A stretch of 9,671 bases of DNA from JACVCK01 sp041940385 (GTDB lineage: Bacteria; Planctomycetota; Phycisphaerae; Phycisphaerales; UBA1924), in assembly GCA_041940385.1 (NCBI GenBank), contig JBGTSD010000112.1, positions 1 to 9,671 of the forward strand, given 5' to 3'. How positions within the stretch are numbered: the first letter of the stretch is position 1; the number at the start of each line of letters is the position of its first letter. The notes below the pieces were generated by a model. That model was given only the letters and a program-made list of their open reading frames with translations, was not told where the DNA came from and did no database searches. The position numbers and the translations under genes are program-made. Below are positions 1 to 6,390 of this stretch, in pieces.

Positions 1-20
1 TACCACTGAGCTACGGTGGC
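1..20 (-). tRNA. tRNA, 5' portion only (cut by window edge)
   Basis: Read on the minus strand from position 20 downward, the sequence is GCCACCGTAGCTCAGTGGTA. This is the canonical start of a bacterial tRNA: a 7-base acceptor strand (GCCACCG), U8-A9, the GCTC D-stem strand and an AGTGGTA D-loop. The anticodon, T-arm and 3' end lie outside the window, so the amino acid cannot be read. A GCC-type acceptor strand is compatible with tRNA-Thr among others, but that is a guess. Confidence 0.88.
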
Positions 21-60
21 GTTCACGCCCCGCCCCCTGATACGTCGGGCGAGGGGCATG

Positions 61-89
61 AATGTAGCCCCGCCAAACAGGCCATACAA
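61..89 (-). promoter_or_regulatory. Candidate sigma70-type promoter for the tRNA
   Basis: On the minus strand a TTGTAT hexamer (89-84) is followed after exactly 17 bases by TACATT (66-61). This resembles a -35/-10 pair with standard spacing. Initiation would fall near position 54, giving a leader of about 34 bases before the tRNA 5' end at 20, to be removed by RNase P. The hexamers match consensus only partly (3/6 and 4/6), so this is a positional inference. Confidence 0.4.
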
Positions 90-94
90 GTCCT

Positions 95-137
95 GAGCGG
101 CCTTCCGGCCCGGCCCGGAAGCACTTTCGAGCCGCTC
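95..137. repeat. Nested inverted repeat in the tRNA upstream region
   Basis: Two nested perfect 7-base arms are visible. The outer pair is GAGCGGC (95-101) with GCCGCTC (131-137). The inner pair is CTTCCGG (102-108) with CCGGAAG (115-121) around a 6-base loop. Nine unpaired bases separate the inner and outer right arms. No T-tract follows on either strand, so it is not a standard intrinsic terminator. It lies between the beta-helix gene's terminator and the tRNA promoter. It could be a relic terminator, a protein site or chance pairing in GC-rich DNA. Confidence 0.3.
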
Positions 138-173
138 TGCGGCGGCGTCAGCGGGGTCGCGTGGCCCGGGGGC

Positions 174-214
174 AAAAAAACCGGCGCGGCCCGCGACCAG
201 GCGGGCCGCGCCGG
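174..214 (-). terminator. Strong intrinsic (rho-independent) terminator of the beta-helix gene
   Basis: A perfect 14-base-pair inverted repeat, arms CCGGCGCGGCCCGC (181-194) and GCGGGCCGCGCCGG (201-214), encloses a 6-base loop. On the minus strand it is followed directly by seven T residues (A-run at 174-180). It begins 11 bases after the TAA stop of the gene ending at 226. GC-rich stem, short loop and immediate T-tract are the full set of features of an intrinsic terminator, and the orientation fits the upstream gene. It also insulates the tRNA from read-through. Confidence 0.93.
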
Positions 215-225
215 CGGGAAATCCA

Positions 226-2238
226 TTAATTGCAGGGCGCGTTGTACGCGGAGAGCACGAGGTTCAGGTCGGCGAAGTCCACGTCGCCGTCCTGATCGAC
301 GTCGGCGGGGCTGCCGGGGGCGGAGGTGTTGTATTCGGAGAGGACGATGTTGAGGTCGGCGAAGTCCACCGTGCCGTCGCCGTTGACGTCCGCGGGGCAG
401 AACGAGGGGCACGGGGGCAGGTCGCGGATGTTCACGCCGCCGACGGCGTCGAGGTCGAAGCCGTCGCCGTTGCCGGCGTTGCCCGGCGAGAGCGCCCGGA
501 CGCGCACGAAGCGCGCCTCGGCCAGGCCGGAGGGGCCGAGGTCGTAGGAGCGGGCGTACGAGGGGTTGTTGTGCGCCTCGTCGCCGTCGATGTCGACCGC
601 GGCGCCCTCGCTGCTCTTGACGCTGAAGAAGGTCACGCCGTCGGCGCTGACGAGCACGTCGATCAGGCCGAACTCGAGGACGCCGAAGTCCACCTCGTAG
701 ACGTTGAGGTCGGGGCCGGCGCCGTTGACGAGGGGACGATCGCCGAAGTCGAGCGTCACCTGATTGGCGCCGAGGCCGATGTAGATGTCGTCGGGCGCGC
801 CGACGACGCGCTGCGGCTGGCCGGTCGTGTCGTGCTGCGCGGTGAGCGGGAAGCGCGACTCCGCTTCATCGAGCACGCCGTTGTTGGAGCAGTCCATCCA
901 CGGATGCTCGAGGATCTGGCAGACGTCGACCGCGCCGTCGCCGTTGAAGTTGTGCGCCTGGACCTCGTACGCGCCGATGTCCGCGCCGGAGCCGACGCAG
1001 GAGACGTCGACGGTGCGCGGCAGGCGGAGGTAGTCCATGGTCGCCGGCGCCGTCATGGACGCCGCGTCGATCGCGGGCGAGGCGGGGAGCAGTCGGTAGT
1101 CGTTGAGGAATGCGTTCACGAAGAGGGGGTCACCGAGAGTGTTGCCGGCGCCGGCGCCGGACCAGCCGCTGGTGAGGACGCAGTTGGAAACGGTGGAGGA
1201 GGCGTTGGGCGCGGAGATGTTCCAGCCCTGGCCGCGGACGATGGAGTTGGTGAGCGTGAGGATCGAGCCGCCGGAGAAGCTCAGGGCGTTGGGGAAGTTC
1301 TCGTTTCCGGTGGTGTTCTCGTTGAACGTGCAGTGATCGATGGTGACGAGCGGGTTGCCGGACACGGTGACGGCGCCGCCGAAAGTCTGGCTGTGGTTGC
1401 GCGAGAACACGGAGTTGCGGATGCTGACCTGCATGGGGGTTTCGTAGCTGGCCACGGCGACGGCGCCGCCGCTGCCGGTCGAGAAGTTCCCGCCGAACCA
1501 GCAGCGCTCGATGGTGAGCACGCCTCGTGATCCGGAGATGGCGGAGCCCGCGCTGGCGGCGTTCTGCACGAACACGCAGTCGGTGAGCGTCATGTTGAGA
1601 TCGACGCCGCTGATGGCGCCGGCGCCGGGTCCGCCGGGCGCGTTGCGGAAGTCGCAGCGCGTCGCGGTCATCGAGCCGCCGAGGCAGCTCACCATGCCGC
1701 CCGAGTTCGCGGTGTTGTCGTCGAAGACGCAGTCGGTCAGCGTGAGGACGCCGTCGTACTGGGCGATGGCGGCGCCGTTGCCGGTGGTCGTGTTGCCTTC
1801 GAAGCGGCAGTTGCGCACCGAGAGCGAGACCATGGTGCGGATCGCGGCGCCGCTGGTGTTGGCCACGGCGCCGCTCATGGTGAAGCCGTCGATGACGCTG
1901 TCGGCCGACGCGGTCTGCTGGAACACGAAGGTCGGCGAGCCGGAGGTTCCGCCGACGATGCGGGTGACCGAAGGACCGCCGGGCGCGCGAAGCGTGAGGC
2001 GGCGGTTGGGCATGAGGATCACGCCGGCGTAGACGCCGGGGTGGACGAGGATCTCGTCGCCGTTCGCGGACGCGGCGATGGCGGCGGCGAGCGTGGCCTT
2101 GGGGCCGTTCGCGCCGCCGCAGGTGGAGGTCTGTCCGGTGTTGGTGTCGCTGCCGCAGGTGGACACGTGGATGGTGGCGGCGTGTCCGGCCGCGGAGGCG
2201 AGGAGGCCGATGACGAGGGCGATGGTCGAGCGGTTCAT
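226..2238 (-). CDS. Secreted right-handed beta-helix protein with choice-of-anchor-Q-like end and C-terminal dockerin-like repeats
   Basis: This 670-residue protein begins with a Sec-type signal peptide (residues 1-20, hydrophobic core ALVIGLLASAAG, likely cut after GHA). Residues 21 to about 380 form a repetitive beta-helix of the polymorphic outer-membrane/parallel beta-helix kind, with recurring xLTxxDCxFxxNxA units rich in G, S and N. Residues 378-425 (NDYRLLPASPAID to ADIGAYE) match the usual end of choice-of-anchor Q proteins. An NGDG-type acidic segment (430-460) and a beta-sandwich-like region (475-605) follow. The C-terminus carries two calcium-loop repeats (614-639 and 644-669) with the DxNxDGxxDxxD pattern (D617, N619, D621, D625, D628; D646, D648, D650, D654, D657). 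The ATG is preceded by AGGTG. It is probably exported and surface-attached or released; ligand or substrate unknown. No catalytic signature was recognised. Confidence 0.9.
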   Translation of the reverse strand: MNRSTIALVIGLLASAAGHAATIHVSTCGSDTNTGQTSTCGGANGPKATLAAAIAASANGDEILVHPGVYAGVILMPNRRLTLRAPGGPSVTRIVGGTSGSPTFVFQQTASADSVIDGFTMSGAVANTSGAAIRTMVSLSVRNCRFEGNTTTGNGAAIAQYDGVLTLTDCVFDDNTANSGGMVSCLGGSMTATRCDFRNAPGGPGAGAISGVDLNMTLTDCVFVQNAASAGSAISGSRGVLTIERCWFGGNFSTGSGGAVAVASYETPMQVSIRNSVFSRNHSQTFGGAVTVSGNPLVTIDHCTFNENTTGNENFPNALSFSGGSILTLTNSIVRGQGWNISAPNASSTVSNCVLTSGWSGAGAGNTLGDPLFVNAFLNDYRLLPASPAIDAASMTAPATMDYLRLPRTVDVSCVGSGADIGAYEVQAHNFNGDGAVDVCQILEHPWMDCSNNGVLDEAESRFPLTAQHDTTGQPQRVVGAPDDIYIGLGANQVTLDFGDRPLVNGAGPDLNVYEVDFGVLEFGLIDVLVSADGVTFFSVKSSEGAAVDIDGDEAHNNPSYARSYDLGPSGLAEARFVRVRALSPGNAGNGDGFDLDAVGGVNIRDLPPCPSFCPADVNGDGTVDFADLNIVLSEYNTSAPGSPADVDQDGDVDFADLNLVLSAYNAPCN
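241..398. repeat. Tandem DNA repeat encoding the two dockerin-like calcium loops
   Basis: Two related segments of about 71 bases, 241-311 and 328-398, are offset by 87 bases (29 codons). They share an exact 17-base core, AGGTCGGCGAAGTCCAC (265-281 and 352-368). They encode the paired VDFADLN calcium-loop repeats at the end of the secreted protein. The high nucleotide identity suggests a recent duplication, or conversion between the two halves, in addition to protein-level constraint. Confidence 0.8.
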
Positions 2239-2242
2239 GATG

Positions 2243-2247
2243 CACCT
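2243..2247 (-). promoter_or_regulatory. Shine-Dalgarno for the beta-helix protein
   Basis: AGGTG on the minus strand lies 4 bases before the ATG at 2238 and supports that start, which also gives a clean signal peptide. No convincing -10/-35 pair for this gene was found in the very GC-rich divergent spacer. Confidence 0.6.
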
Positions 2248-2328
2248 GTGTGGTCGTTGGACTGTTCGGGGAGCCGGCGCCCCCTGCGTCGGCGGCGTCG
2301 GACGTCCCGTCGCCGCGGTCCATCCGGA

Positions 2329-2347
2329 ATGGCGCGTTCGGCGCCAT
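2329..2347. promoter_or_regulatory. Short palindrome in the divergent spacer (possible operator)
   Basis: ATGGCGC (2329-2335) and GCGCCAT (2341-2347) form a perfect 7-base inverted repeat around GTTCG. It lies about 15 bases upstream of the TATAAT-like hexamer at 2362, where a repressor or activator could act on the fusion gene. It also contains an alternative in-frame ATG at 2329. A chance palindrome is possible at this GC content. Confidence 0.25.
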
Positions 2348-2361
2348 CACGGCCGGCCCGC

Positions 2362-2367
2362 GATACT
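2362..2367 (+). promoter_or_regulatory. -10-like hexamer directly before the GTG start (leaderless candidate)
   Basis: GATACT (4/6 to TATAAT) ends exactly 6 bases before the GTG at 2374. Transcription would therefore start at or next to the G of the start codon. There is no Shine-Dalgarno upstream of this GTG or of the alternative ATG at 2329. No good -35 was seen. Confidence 0.4.
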
Positions 2368-2373
2368 CCCGGC

Positions 2374-4065
2374 GTGCGACCCGCCGTCTTCCTTGATCGC
2401 GACGACACGCTCATCCGGCGCCGGGGCGGTCTGCCCACGGGCGACCTGGGGGATCCCGCGGACGTGGAGGCGATTCCCGGGGCCCGGGAGGCGCTGGCCC
2501 GGCTGAAGCGCGCCGGGTTCACGCTGGTGGTGGCCACGAACCAGGGCGGCGTGGCGCGGGGGCGGTACACGCTGGCGGATGTCGATCGCGTGCATGCGCG
2601 GGTGAACGAGTTGATGGGCGGGGTGATCGACGCGTTCCGCGCGTGCCCGTGGCATCCGGAGGGGACGGTGCCGGAGTTCACGCGCGAGCATGAGTGGCGC
2701 AAGCCGCGGCCCGGGATGCTGCTCGATGCGGCGGAGAAGATGGGGCTCGACTTGTCGCGCTCGTGGATGATCGGCGATGCGGAGCGCGATGCGCTGGCGG
2801 GGAAGGGCGCGGGGTGCCGGACGATCCTGGTGGGGGATGGGAGCGCGTTCCGCGTGTATCACCCCGGCGCGGACTCGGGCGCGGCGGTTGCGGACCATCA
2901 CGTGATGACGATGGGCGAGGCGGCGGACATCGTGCTGCGCGCGAGCGGCGCCCGCGCGGAGGAACTCCCGGGTGAGTCGGCGCGGGTGCTGGTGGTGCTG
3001 CCGTCGTGGATTGGGGATGCGGTGATGGCGACGCCGGCGCTGGAGATGTTGCGGCGCGCGAGGCCGGGGGCGCTGATTGGTGGCTTGGCGCGAGGCGGGG
3101 TGGATGAGGTGCTTTCCGGGAGCGGGTTGATCGACCAGTTTCATCGCGGCGCGAGCGGGGGGATCATGGCGCCAAAGGTCTCGGCGCAGCGCGTGCGGAT
3201 GGGGCGGTACGGGAGCGCGGCGCTGCTGACGAATTCGTTTTCGACGGCGCTGGCGACGCGACTCGCGGGGATCCCGCGGCGTGTGGGCTACGAGCGCGAC
3301 GGGCGGAGCATGCTGCTGACGGATCGGCTGAGCGCGCCGCGGCGGAAGGATGTCGAGCCGTTCCGGCGGGCGAAGGAGAAGCTCGGCGATTGGGCGCCGG
3401 TGAGCGCGTGCGACTACTACGTGCGCTTGATGCGGTTCTTCCTCGCGGATGAATCGATCGAGCCGGGGACGATGCAATTGGGCGTTACGACCGAGCAAAA
3501 GAACGCGGCGCGCGGCGTGCTCGAGCGCACGGGCGTGCGCGCGGGCGAGGCGTACGCGGTGCTCAATCCGGGTGGCAACAATCCGGCGAAGCGCTGGCCC
3601 CCGGAGCGATTTGCCGACGTGGCGAAGCGGCTTGTCGAGAAGCACGGGCTGCGCGTGCTGGTGAATGGTTCGCCGGCGGAGGCGGAGGTGACGGGCGCGG
3701 TGGTGGAGATGAGCGGCGCGGGCGCGGTGGACCTGGCGCGCTGCGGCGGGTCGATCGGCGCGCTCAAGGCGATCGTGCGCGATGCGCGGATATTGGTGAC
3801 GAACGACACGGGGCCGCGGCACATCGCGGCGGCCTTCGGCACGCCGGTGGTGGCGCTCTTCGGGCCGACGGACCCGCGCTGGACGGACATCTCGAACTAC
3901 CTGCCGGCGCGGCGCGACGGCAAGCGTGGCGACGTCGAGCGCGTCATCGTCGCGGACCCGACATTGCCGGAGGAACTGGTGGCGGACGATCACCCGGAAC
4001 GGTGCCGCGTGGAGAGGATCGAGACGAGCTCGGTGATCGACGCCGTGGACGAACTGCTCGACTAG
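2374..4065 (+). CDS. waaF: Fused GmhB-like HAD-IIIA phosphatase and WaaF-like ADP-heptose:LPS heptosyltransferase
   Basis: This 563-residue protein has two enzyme domains. Residues 1 to about 190 are a HAD-IIIA phosphatase resembling D,D-heptose-1,7-bisphosphate phosphatase: motif I FLDRDDTL (D8, D10), motif II VVATNQGG (T55), motif III RKPRPGM (K110) and motif IV GDAERD (D135, D139). Residues about 204-563 are a GT9 heptosyltransferase: PSWIGDAVM (D215), NPGGNNPAKRWP (K406) and TNDTGPRHIAAAFGTPVVALFGPTDP-type donor-site residues (N477, D478, H483), closest in style to WaaF. Together they would serve inner-core LPS heptose synthesis and transfer, steps separated by nucleotide activation. The GTG at 2374 places the HAD motif close to the N-terminus, as is usual; an ATG at 2329 would add 15 residues. 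The phosphatase lacks most of the GmhB zinc ligands. The stop overlaps the convergent kinase-like gene by 4 bases. Confidence 0.88.
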   Translation: MRPAVFLDRDDTLIRRRGGLPTGDLGDPADVEAIPGAREALARLKRAGFTLVVATNQGGVARGRYTLADVDRVHARVNELMGGVIDAFRACPWHPEGTVPEFTREHEWRKPRPGMLLDAAEKMGLDLSRSWMIGDAERDALAGKGAGCRTILVGDGSAFRVYHPGADSGAAVADHHVMTMGEAADIVLRASGARAEELPGESARVLVVLPSWIGDAVMATPALEMLRRARPGALIGGLARGGVDEVLSGSGLIDQFHRGASGGIMAPKVSAQRVRMGRYGSAALLTNSFSTALATRLAGIPRRVGYERDGRSMLLTDRLSAPRRKDVEPFRRAKEKLGDWAPVSACDYYVRLMRFFLADESIEPGTMQLGVTTEQKNAARGVLERTGVRAGEAYAVLNPGGNNPAKRWPPERFADVAKRLVEKHGLRVLVNGSPAEAEVTGAVVEMSGAGAVDLARCGGSIGALKAIVRDARILVTNDTGPRHIAAAFGTPVVALFGPTDPRWTDISNYLPARRDGKRGDVERVIVADPTLPEELVADDHPERCRVERIETSSVIDAVDELLD

Positions 4066-4889
4066 CGGAGCGGGTTGACCTTCGGCGTGGGGTCGCCGTG
4101 TTCGCGGATGGATTCCTCGATGGCGCGCCAGACGGCCTTGCGGGCGCCGCGGGGCGCGCCGTGCGGGTGCGCGGCGTCGGTGGTCGCGGCGATGAGGGTG
4201 CGCATGCGCATGGTTCGCGGCGGGGGGCAGGCGCAGCCGAGGGGTTCGAGCATGAGGGACTTGAGCATGCGGAGCGCGCCGATCTTCAGGCGGTCGCGCT
4301 TGATGTCGACGGCGTCGATGACGGCGATGTGCGGCTCGGGTTCGGAGAGGTCGACGATGAGGTTGGAGGGTTTGTGGTCGCGGTTGAAGATCCGAGCCGC
4401 GGCGAAGCGCTGGAGCTGCGCGCCGAGCGCGCGGGCGACGGCGCATTGCGTGGGGAAGTCGATCGCGCCGGCGCGGCGATTCGCAAGGTCATCGAGGTGA
4501 TGGAGCAGTGTGCGCCCGAGGATGGCGCGGAGGACGAGCGATTCGCGCGGGTCGCCGGTGGCCTGGTCCCTGCCTCGGACGTGGAGAAGCACTTCCGCGG
4601 TGGGGACGCCGGCGCGTTCGAGGCGCGTGGTCGCGCGGACGTGGCGGTCGGCCTGGGTGCGGGCCGCGAGGGCGTTGAGGCGGTCCTTGGCGCGCGCGAG
4701 GCGCGCGGTCTTGATGATGAGCGCACCGTGGGTCGGGTGCGTGGCGCGGAGGACGGTGGTGCGGGTGTCGCGCTTGAGGACTTCGGCGCGGGCGAGGAAG
4801 TCGCGCGAGGCGATCTGCGCGGCGAGGGCGCGCGGCTCGGGCACGGTGGTGTGGAGGATGCGCTGCCGCGCATCGGGAGGGGCGATCAC
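4062..4889 (-). CDS. LPS-core kinase-like protein (WaaP/Kdo kinase, protein-kinase fold)
   Basis: This 275-residue soluble protein has the landmarks of a small kinase of the lipopolysaccharide kinase (WaaP/Kdo kinase) clan. These are a VAIK-like lysine in GALIIKTARL (K60), a catalytic loop FNRDHKPSNLIVD (D171, N176) and a metal-binding IDAVD (D192) in place of DFG. Residues 86-125 have the N-lobe pattern of a variable strand followed by a hinge (ESLVLRAILGRTLLHHL). WaaP-type enzymes phosphorylate heptose or Kdo of the LPS core on the cytoplasmic side; the substrate here is not shown. The start is GTG at 4889 with no Shine-Dalgarno. The gene begins 27 bases after the DUF4230 gene and probably shares its transcript. 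Its TAG stop lies inside the CTAG that also contains the heptosyltransferase stop, placing two likely LPS-core genes tail to tail. Another small-molecule kinase of the same fold remains possible. Confidence 0.78.
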   Translation of the reverse strand: MIAPPDARQRILHTTVPEPRALAAQIASRDFLARAEVLKRDTRTTVLRATHPTHGALIIKTARLARAKDRLNALAARTQADRHVRATTRLERAGVPTAEVLLHVRGRDQATGDPRESLVLRAILGRTLLHHLDDLANRRAGAIDFPTQCAVARALGAQLQRFAAARIFNRDHKPSNLIVDLSEPEPHIAVIDAVDIKRDRLKIGALRMLKSLMLEPLGCACPPPRTMRMRTLIAATTDAAHPHGAPRGARKAVWRAIEESIREHGDPTPKVNPLR

Positions 4890-4897
4890 GGCGGATC

Positions 4898-4903
4898 AGC
4901 GTA
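4898..4903 (-). promoter_or_regulatory. TANNNT hexamer before the kinase-like gene
   Basis: On the minus strand TACGCT (4903-4898) ends 8 bases before the GTG at 4889, in the 27-base gap after the preceding gene. It could be a -10 element for a leaderless or near-leaderless internal transcript. The gene may equally be read only from the upstream operon. Confidence 0.25.
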
Positions 4904-4916
4904 CGGCGTCGGGGGT

Positions 4917-5564
4917 TCAGACGCGCGCGGGGGTTTCGACGCGGCTGGGCGCGGCCTGCTGCAGGTCGTCGGCCCAGGCGATCTCGACGGAGATGTCGAA
5001 GAGACTGAGCAGGGCCTTCATGTGGCGCTCGATGCTCTGGCGGGCTTCGGCGAGGTAGCGCTGGTCGTTGATGGTGAAGAGGGAGGAGGCCTGCTCCTGC
5101 GCGCGGCGCATGAGGTCCTTCTGGGTCGGCGCGTTGACCTGGATGACGTCGAGGAGTCCGAGGACGCGCCCGGCCTGGATGTCGTAGGGCTCGAGGTCGG
5201 TGAGGCGCAGGGCGCCCTCGATCGGCGGGAGGGTGATGCGGTAGTGATCGGGGGAGGTTTCCTCGACGTCGCTCGGGCGCAGGCGCGCGAGGTCGACGGA
5301 GTACTGCTTCTCGAAGTGAAAGATCATCGCGACGCGCGCCTGGGAGAGGAGCATCGGCGGCAGCCACGACCAGCCCTTGGTGGTGGTGGCGATCTCTTTC
5401 GCGTTGACTTCGAGGCCGACGAGACGGCCGACGGCGCGGATGCGCTCGGCGATCGAGATGGAGTTGAACGTCTCGGGCGCGCTGGCGCCGGCGCGGCGGA
5501 GGATGAGGAAGGTGACGAGGGCGCCGCCGACGACGCCGAGGATGGTGAGGATGAGTTCGGCCAT
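4917..5564 (-). CDS. DUF4230-family membrane-anchored protein
   Basis: This 215-residue protein has an N-terminal membrane helix (residues 3-22, LILTILGVVGGALVTFLIL), then RR and an extracytoplasmic or periplasm-facing domain. Residues 40-195 match my recollection of DUF4230: an opening segment (IRAVGRLVGLEV), a central strand pair around SVDLARLRPSDV, the ITLPP motif (110-114), and an alpha-helical stretch with RAQEQA. It closes with a helix-strand unit, LLSLFDISVEIAW (185-197). The function of the family is not established. The ATG at 5564 is preceded by GGAGG with a 9-base spacer, which fixes the start. It lies 46 bases after the zinc-ribbon membrane protein and 27 bases before the kinase-like gene, so the three are probably cotranscribed. 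Confidence 0.8.
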   Translation of the reverse strand: MAELILTILGVVGGALVTFLILRRAGASAPETFNSISIAERIRAVGRLVGLEVNAKEIATTTKGWSWLPPMLLSQARVAMIFHFEKQYSVDLARLRPSDVEETSPDHYRITLPPIEGALRLTDLEPYDIQAGRVLGLLDVIQVNAPTQKDLMRRAQEQASSLFTINDQRYLAEARQSIERHMKALLSLFDISVEIAWADDLQQAAPSRVETPARV

Positions 5565-5573
5565 GGGTGCGGG

Positions 5574-5578
5574 CCTCC
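5574..5578 (-). promoter_or_regulatory. Shine-Dalgarno for the DUF4230 gene, next to a small hairpin
   Basis: GGAGG on the minus strand sits 9 bases before the ATG at 5564. Its first two G residues are also the end of a 5-base-pair hairpin, CCGAA(5592-5588)/TTCGG(5581-5577) with a 6-base loop. The ribosome site is thus partly inside weak secondary structure. The Shine-Dalgarno is clear; regulation by the hairpin is speculative. Confidence 0.65.
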
Positions 5579-5610
5579 GAAGCGTTTTTCGGGGGCGGGG
5601 GCGCCGGCTT

Positions 5611-6390
5611 TCAGGCGGCGCCGGTGACGGCTGTGGCGCGGGGACGCGCGATGTTCTGGGGCGTCACCGAGCCGAGCACGAGGAGATTGGCGCCGCATTC
5701 GGGGCAGGTGTTGCGTCCGGGCGCGGCGGGGTAGCCGCAGGCGGCGCAGTTGCGCGGCTGATCGGCGGGGAGGGTGGCGTTGGTGTGCTCGGTGAGTTCG
5801 CCGGCTTCGAAGGCGCGGATGAGGAAGTGCAGTCCGGCGGAGAACAGGCCGCAGAAGAGCACGAAGCCGAGGATCGCGCCCATCATGCGGAGCATGGGGT
5901 GGAGGCCGGCGACGAAGGACTGCGCCTGGGGCAGGATGACGGGCGCGGCGAGCGCGAGCGCGGCGCCGGTGAGGACGGCGCCGATAAAGAGGCGGCGGAA
6001 GGAGACGCCGGGGCGGCGGAGGAGCACGGTCGCGGCGGCGAGCACGCCGAACGCGCCGGCGACGGCGAAGCGCGCGGCGGTGAAGGGATCGCGGAGCATG
6101 GACGCGCTGTAGAGCGGCACGGCGCGCGCGGTGCTGTAGGAGACGGCGGAGGCGACGATGACGACGCCGGCGACGGAGGCGAGGGTGAGCCCCGTGCCCT
6201 CGGTGAAGCGGCCTCGCGCGAGGAGGATGGCGAACACACCGGCGACGACGGCGATGGCCTCGAAGCCGATGGAGTAGACGTTGATGGGGGTGGCGCCGGC
6301 GGCCTGGGCGATGCGCAGGGCGCTCGAGGCGATGACGAGCATGCCGAGGATGGCGCTCAGGAGCAGGATGGGCTTGGGGGGATTCTGCAT
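5611..6390 (-). CDS. Polytopic membrane protein with C-terminal zinc ribbon, function unknown
   Basis: From the ATG at 6390 this is a 259-residue protein with about six hydrophobic segments (roughly 7-29, 38-59, 67-87, 107-125, 131-153 and 165-192). A cytoplasmic-looking tail carries a CxxC-x10-CxxC zinc ribbon (C215, C218, C229, C232; CAACGYPAAPGRNTCPECG). Such ribbons are common add-ons in planctomycete membrane proteins and do not reveal a function. An in-frame TTG at 6441 would add 17 mostly polar residues. The ATG is preferred because the membrane helix then begins near the N-terminus; neither start has a clear Shine-Dalgarno. It is the first gene of the minus-strand trio with DUF4230 and the kinase-like protein, and is divergent from the DNA methyltransferase across a 93-base spacer. 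Confidence 0.75.
   Translation of the reverse strand: MQNPPKPILLLSAILGMLVIASSALRIAQAAGATPINVYSIGFEAIAVVAGVFAILLARGRFTEGTGLTLASVAGVVIVASAVSYSTARAVPLYSASMLRDPFTAARFAVAGAFGVLAAATVLLRRPGVSFRRLFIGAVLTGAALALAAPVILPQAQSFVAGLHPMLRMMGAILGFVLFCGLFSAGLHFLIRAFEAGELTEHTNATLPADQPRNCAACGYPAAPGRNTCPECGANLLVLGSVTPQNIARPRATAVTGAA

Noticed and set aside
571..1530. A 319-codon plus-strand frame opposite the beta-helix gene
   Set aside because: It is a low-complexity acidic/Val/Gly/Arg shadow. The minus-strand frame has a signal peptide, repeats, calcium loops and a terminator.
2041..2373. Upstream extension of the heptosyltransferase fusion frame
   Set aside because: The frame is open back to 2041 but overlaps the divergent gene. 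The added residues are low-complexity, and the HAD motif normally sits near the N-terminus, so GTG 2374 was chosen.
2347..4446. A 699-codon open frame on the minus strand opposite the phosphatase-heptosyltransferase
   Set aside because: The translation is dominated by R, H, P and A repeats and contains no domain, while the plus strand carries intact enzyme motifs over the same bases.
4002..5627. A 541-codon open frame on the plus strand, antisense to the kinase-like and DUF4230 genes
   Set aside because: Its translation is a low-complexity run of G, A, E, D, R and V without motifs. The minus-strand frames there carry recognisable kinase and DUF4230 features and a Shine-Dalgarno. Long antisense frames are expected at this GC content.
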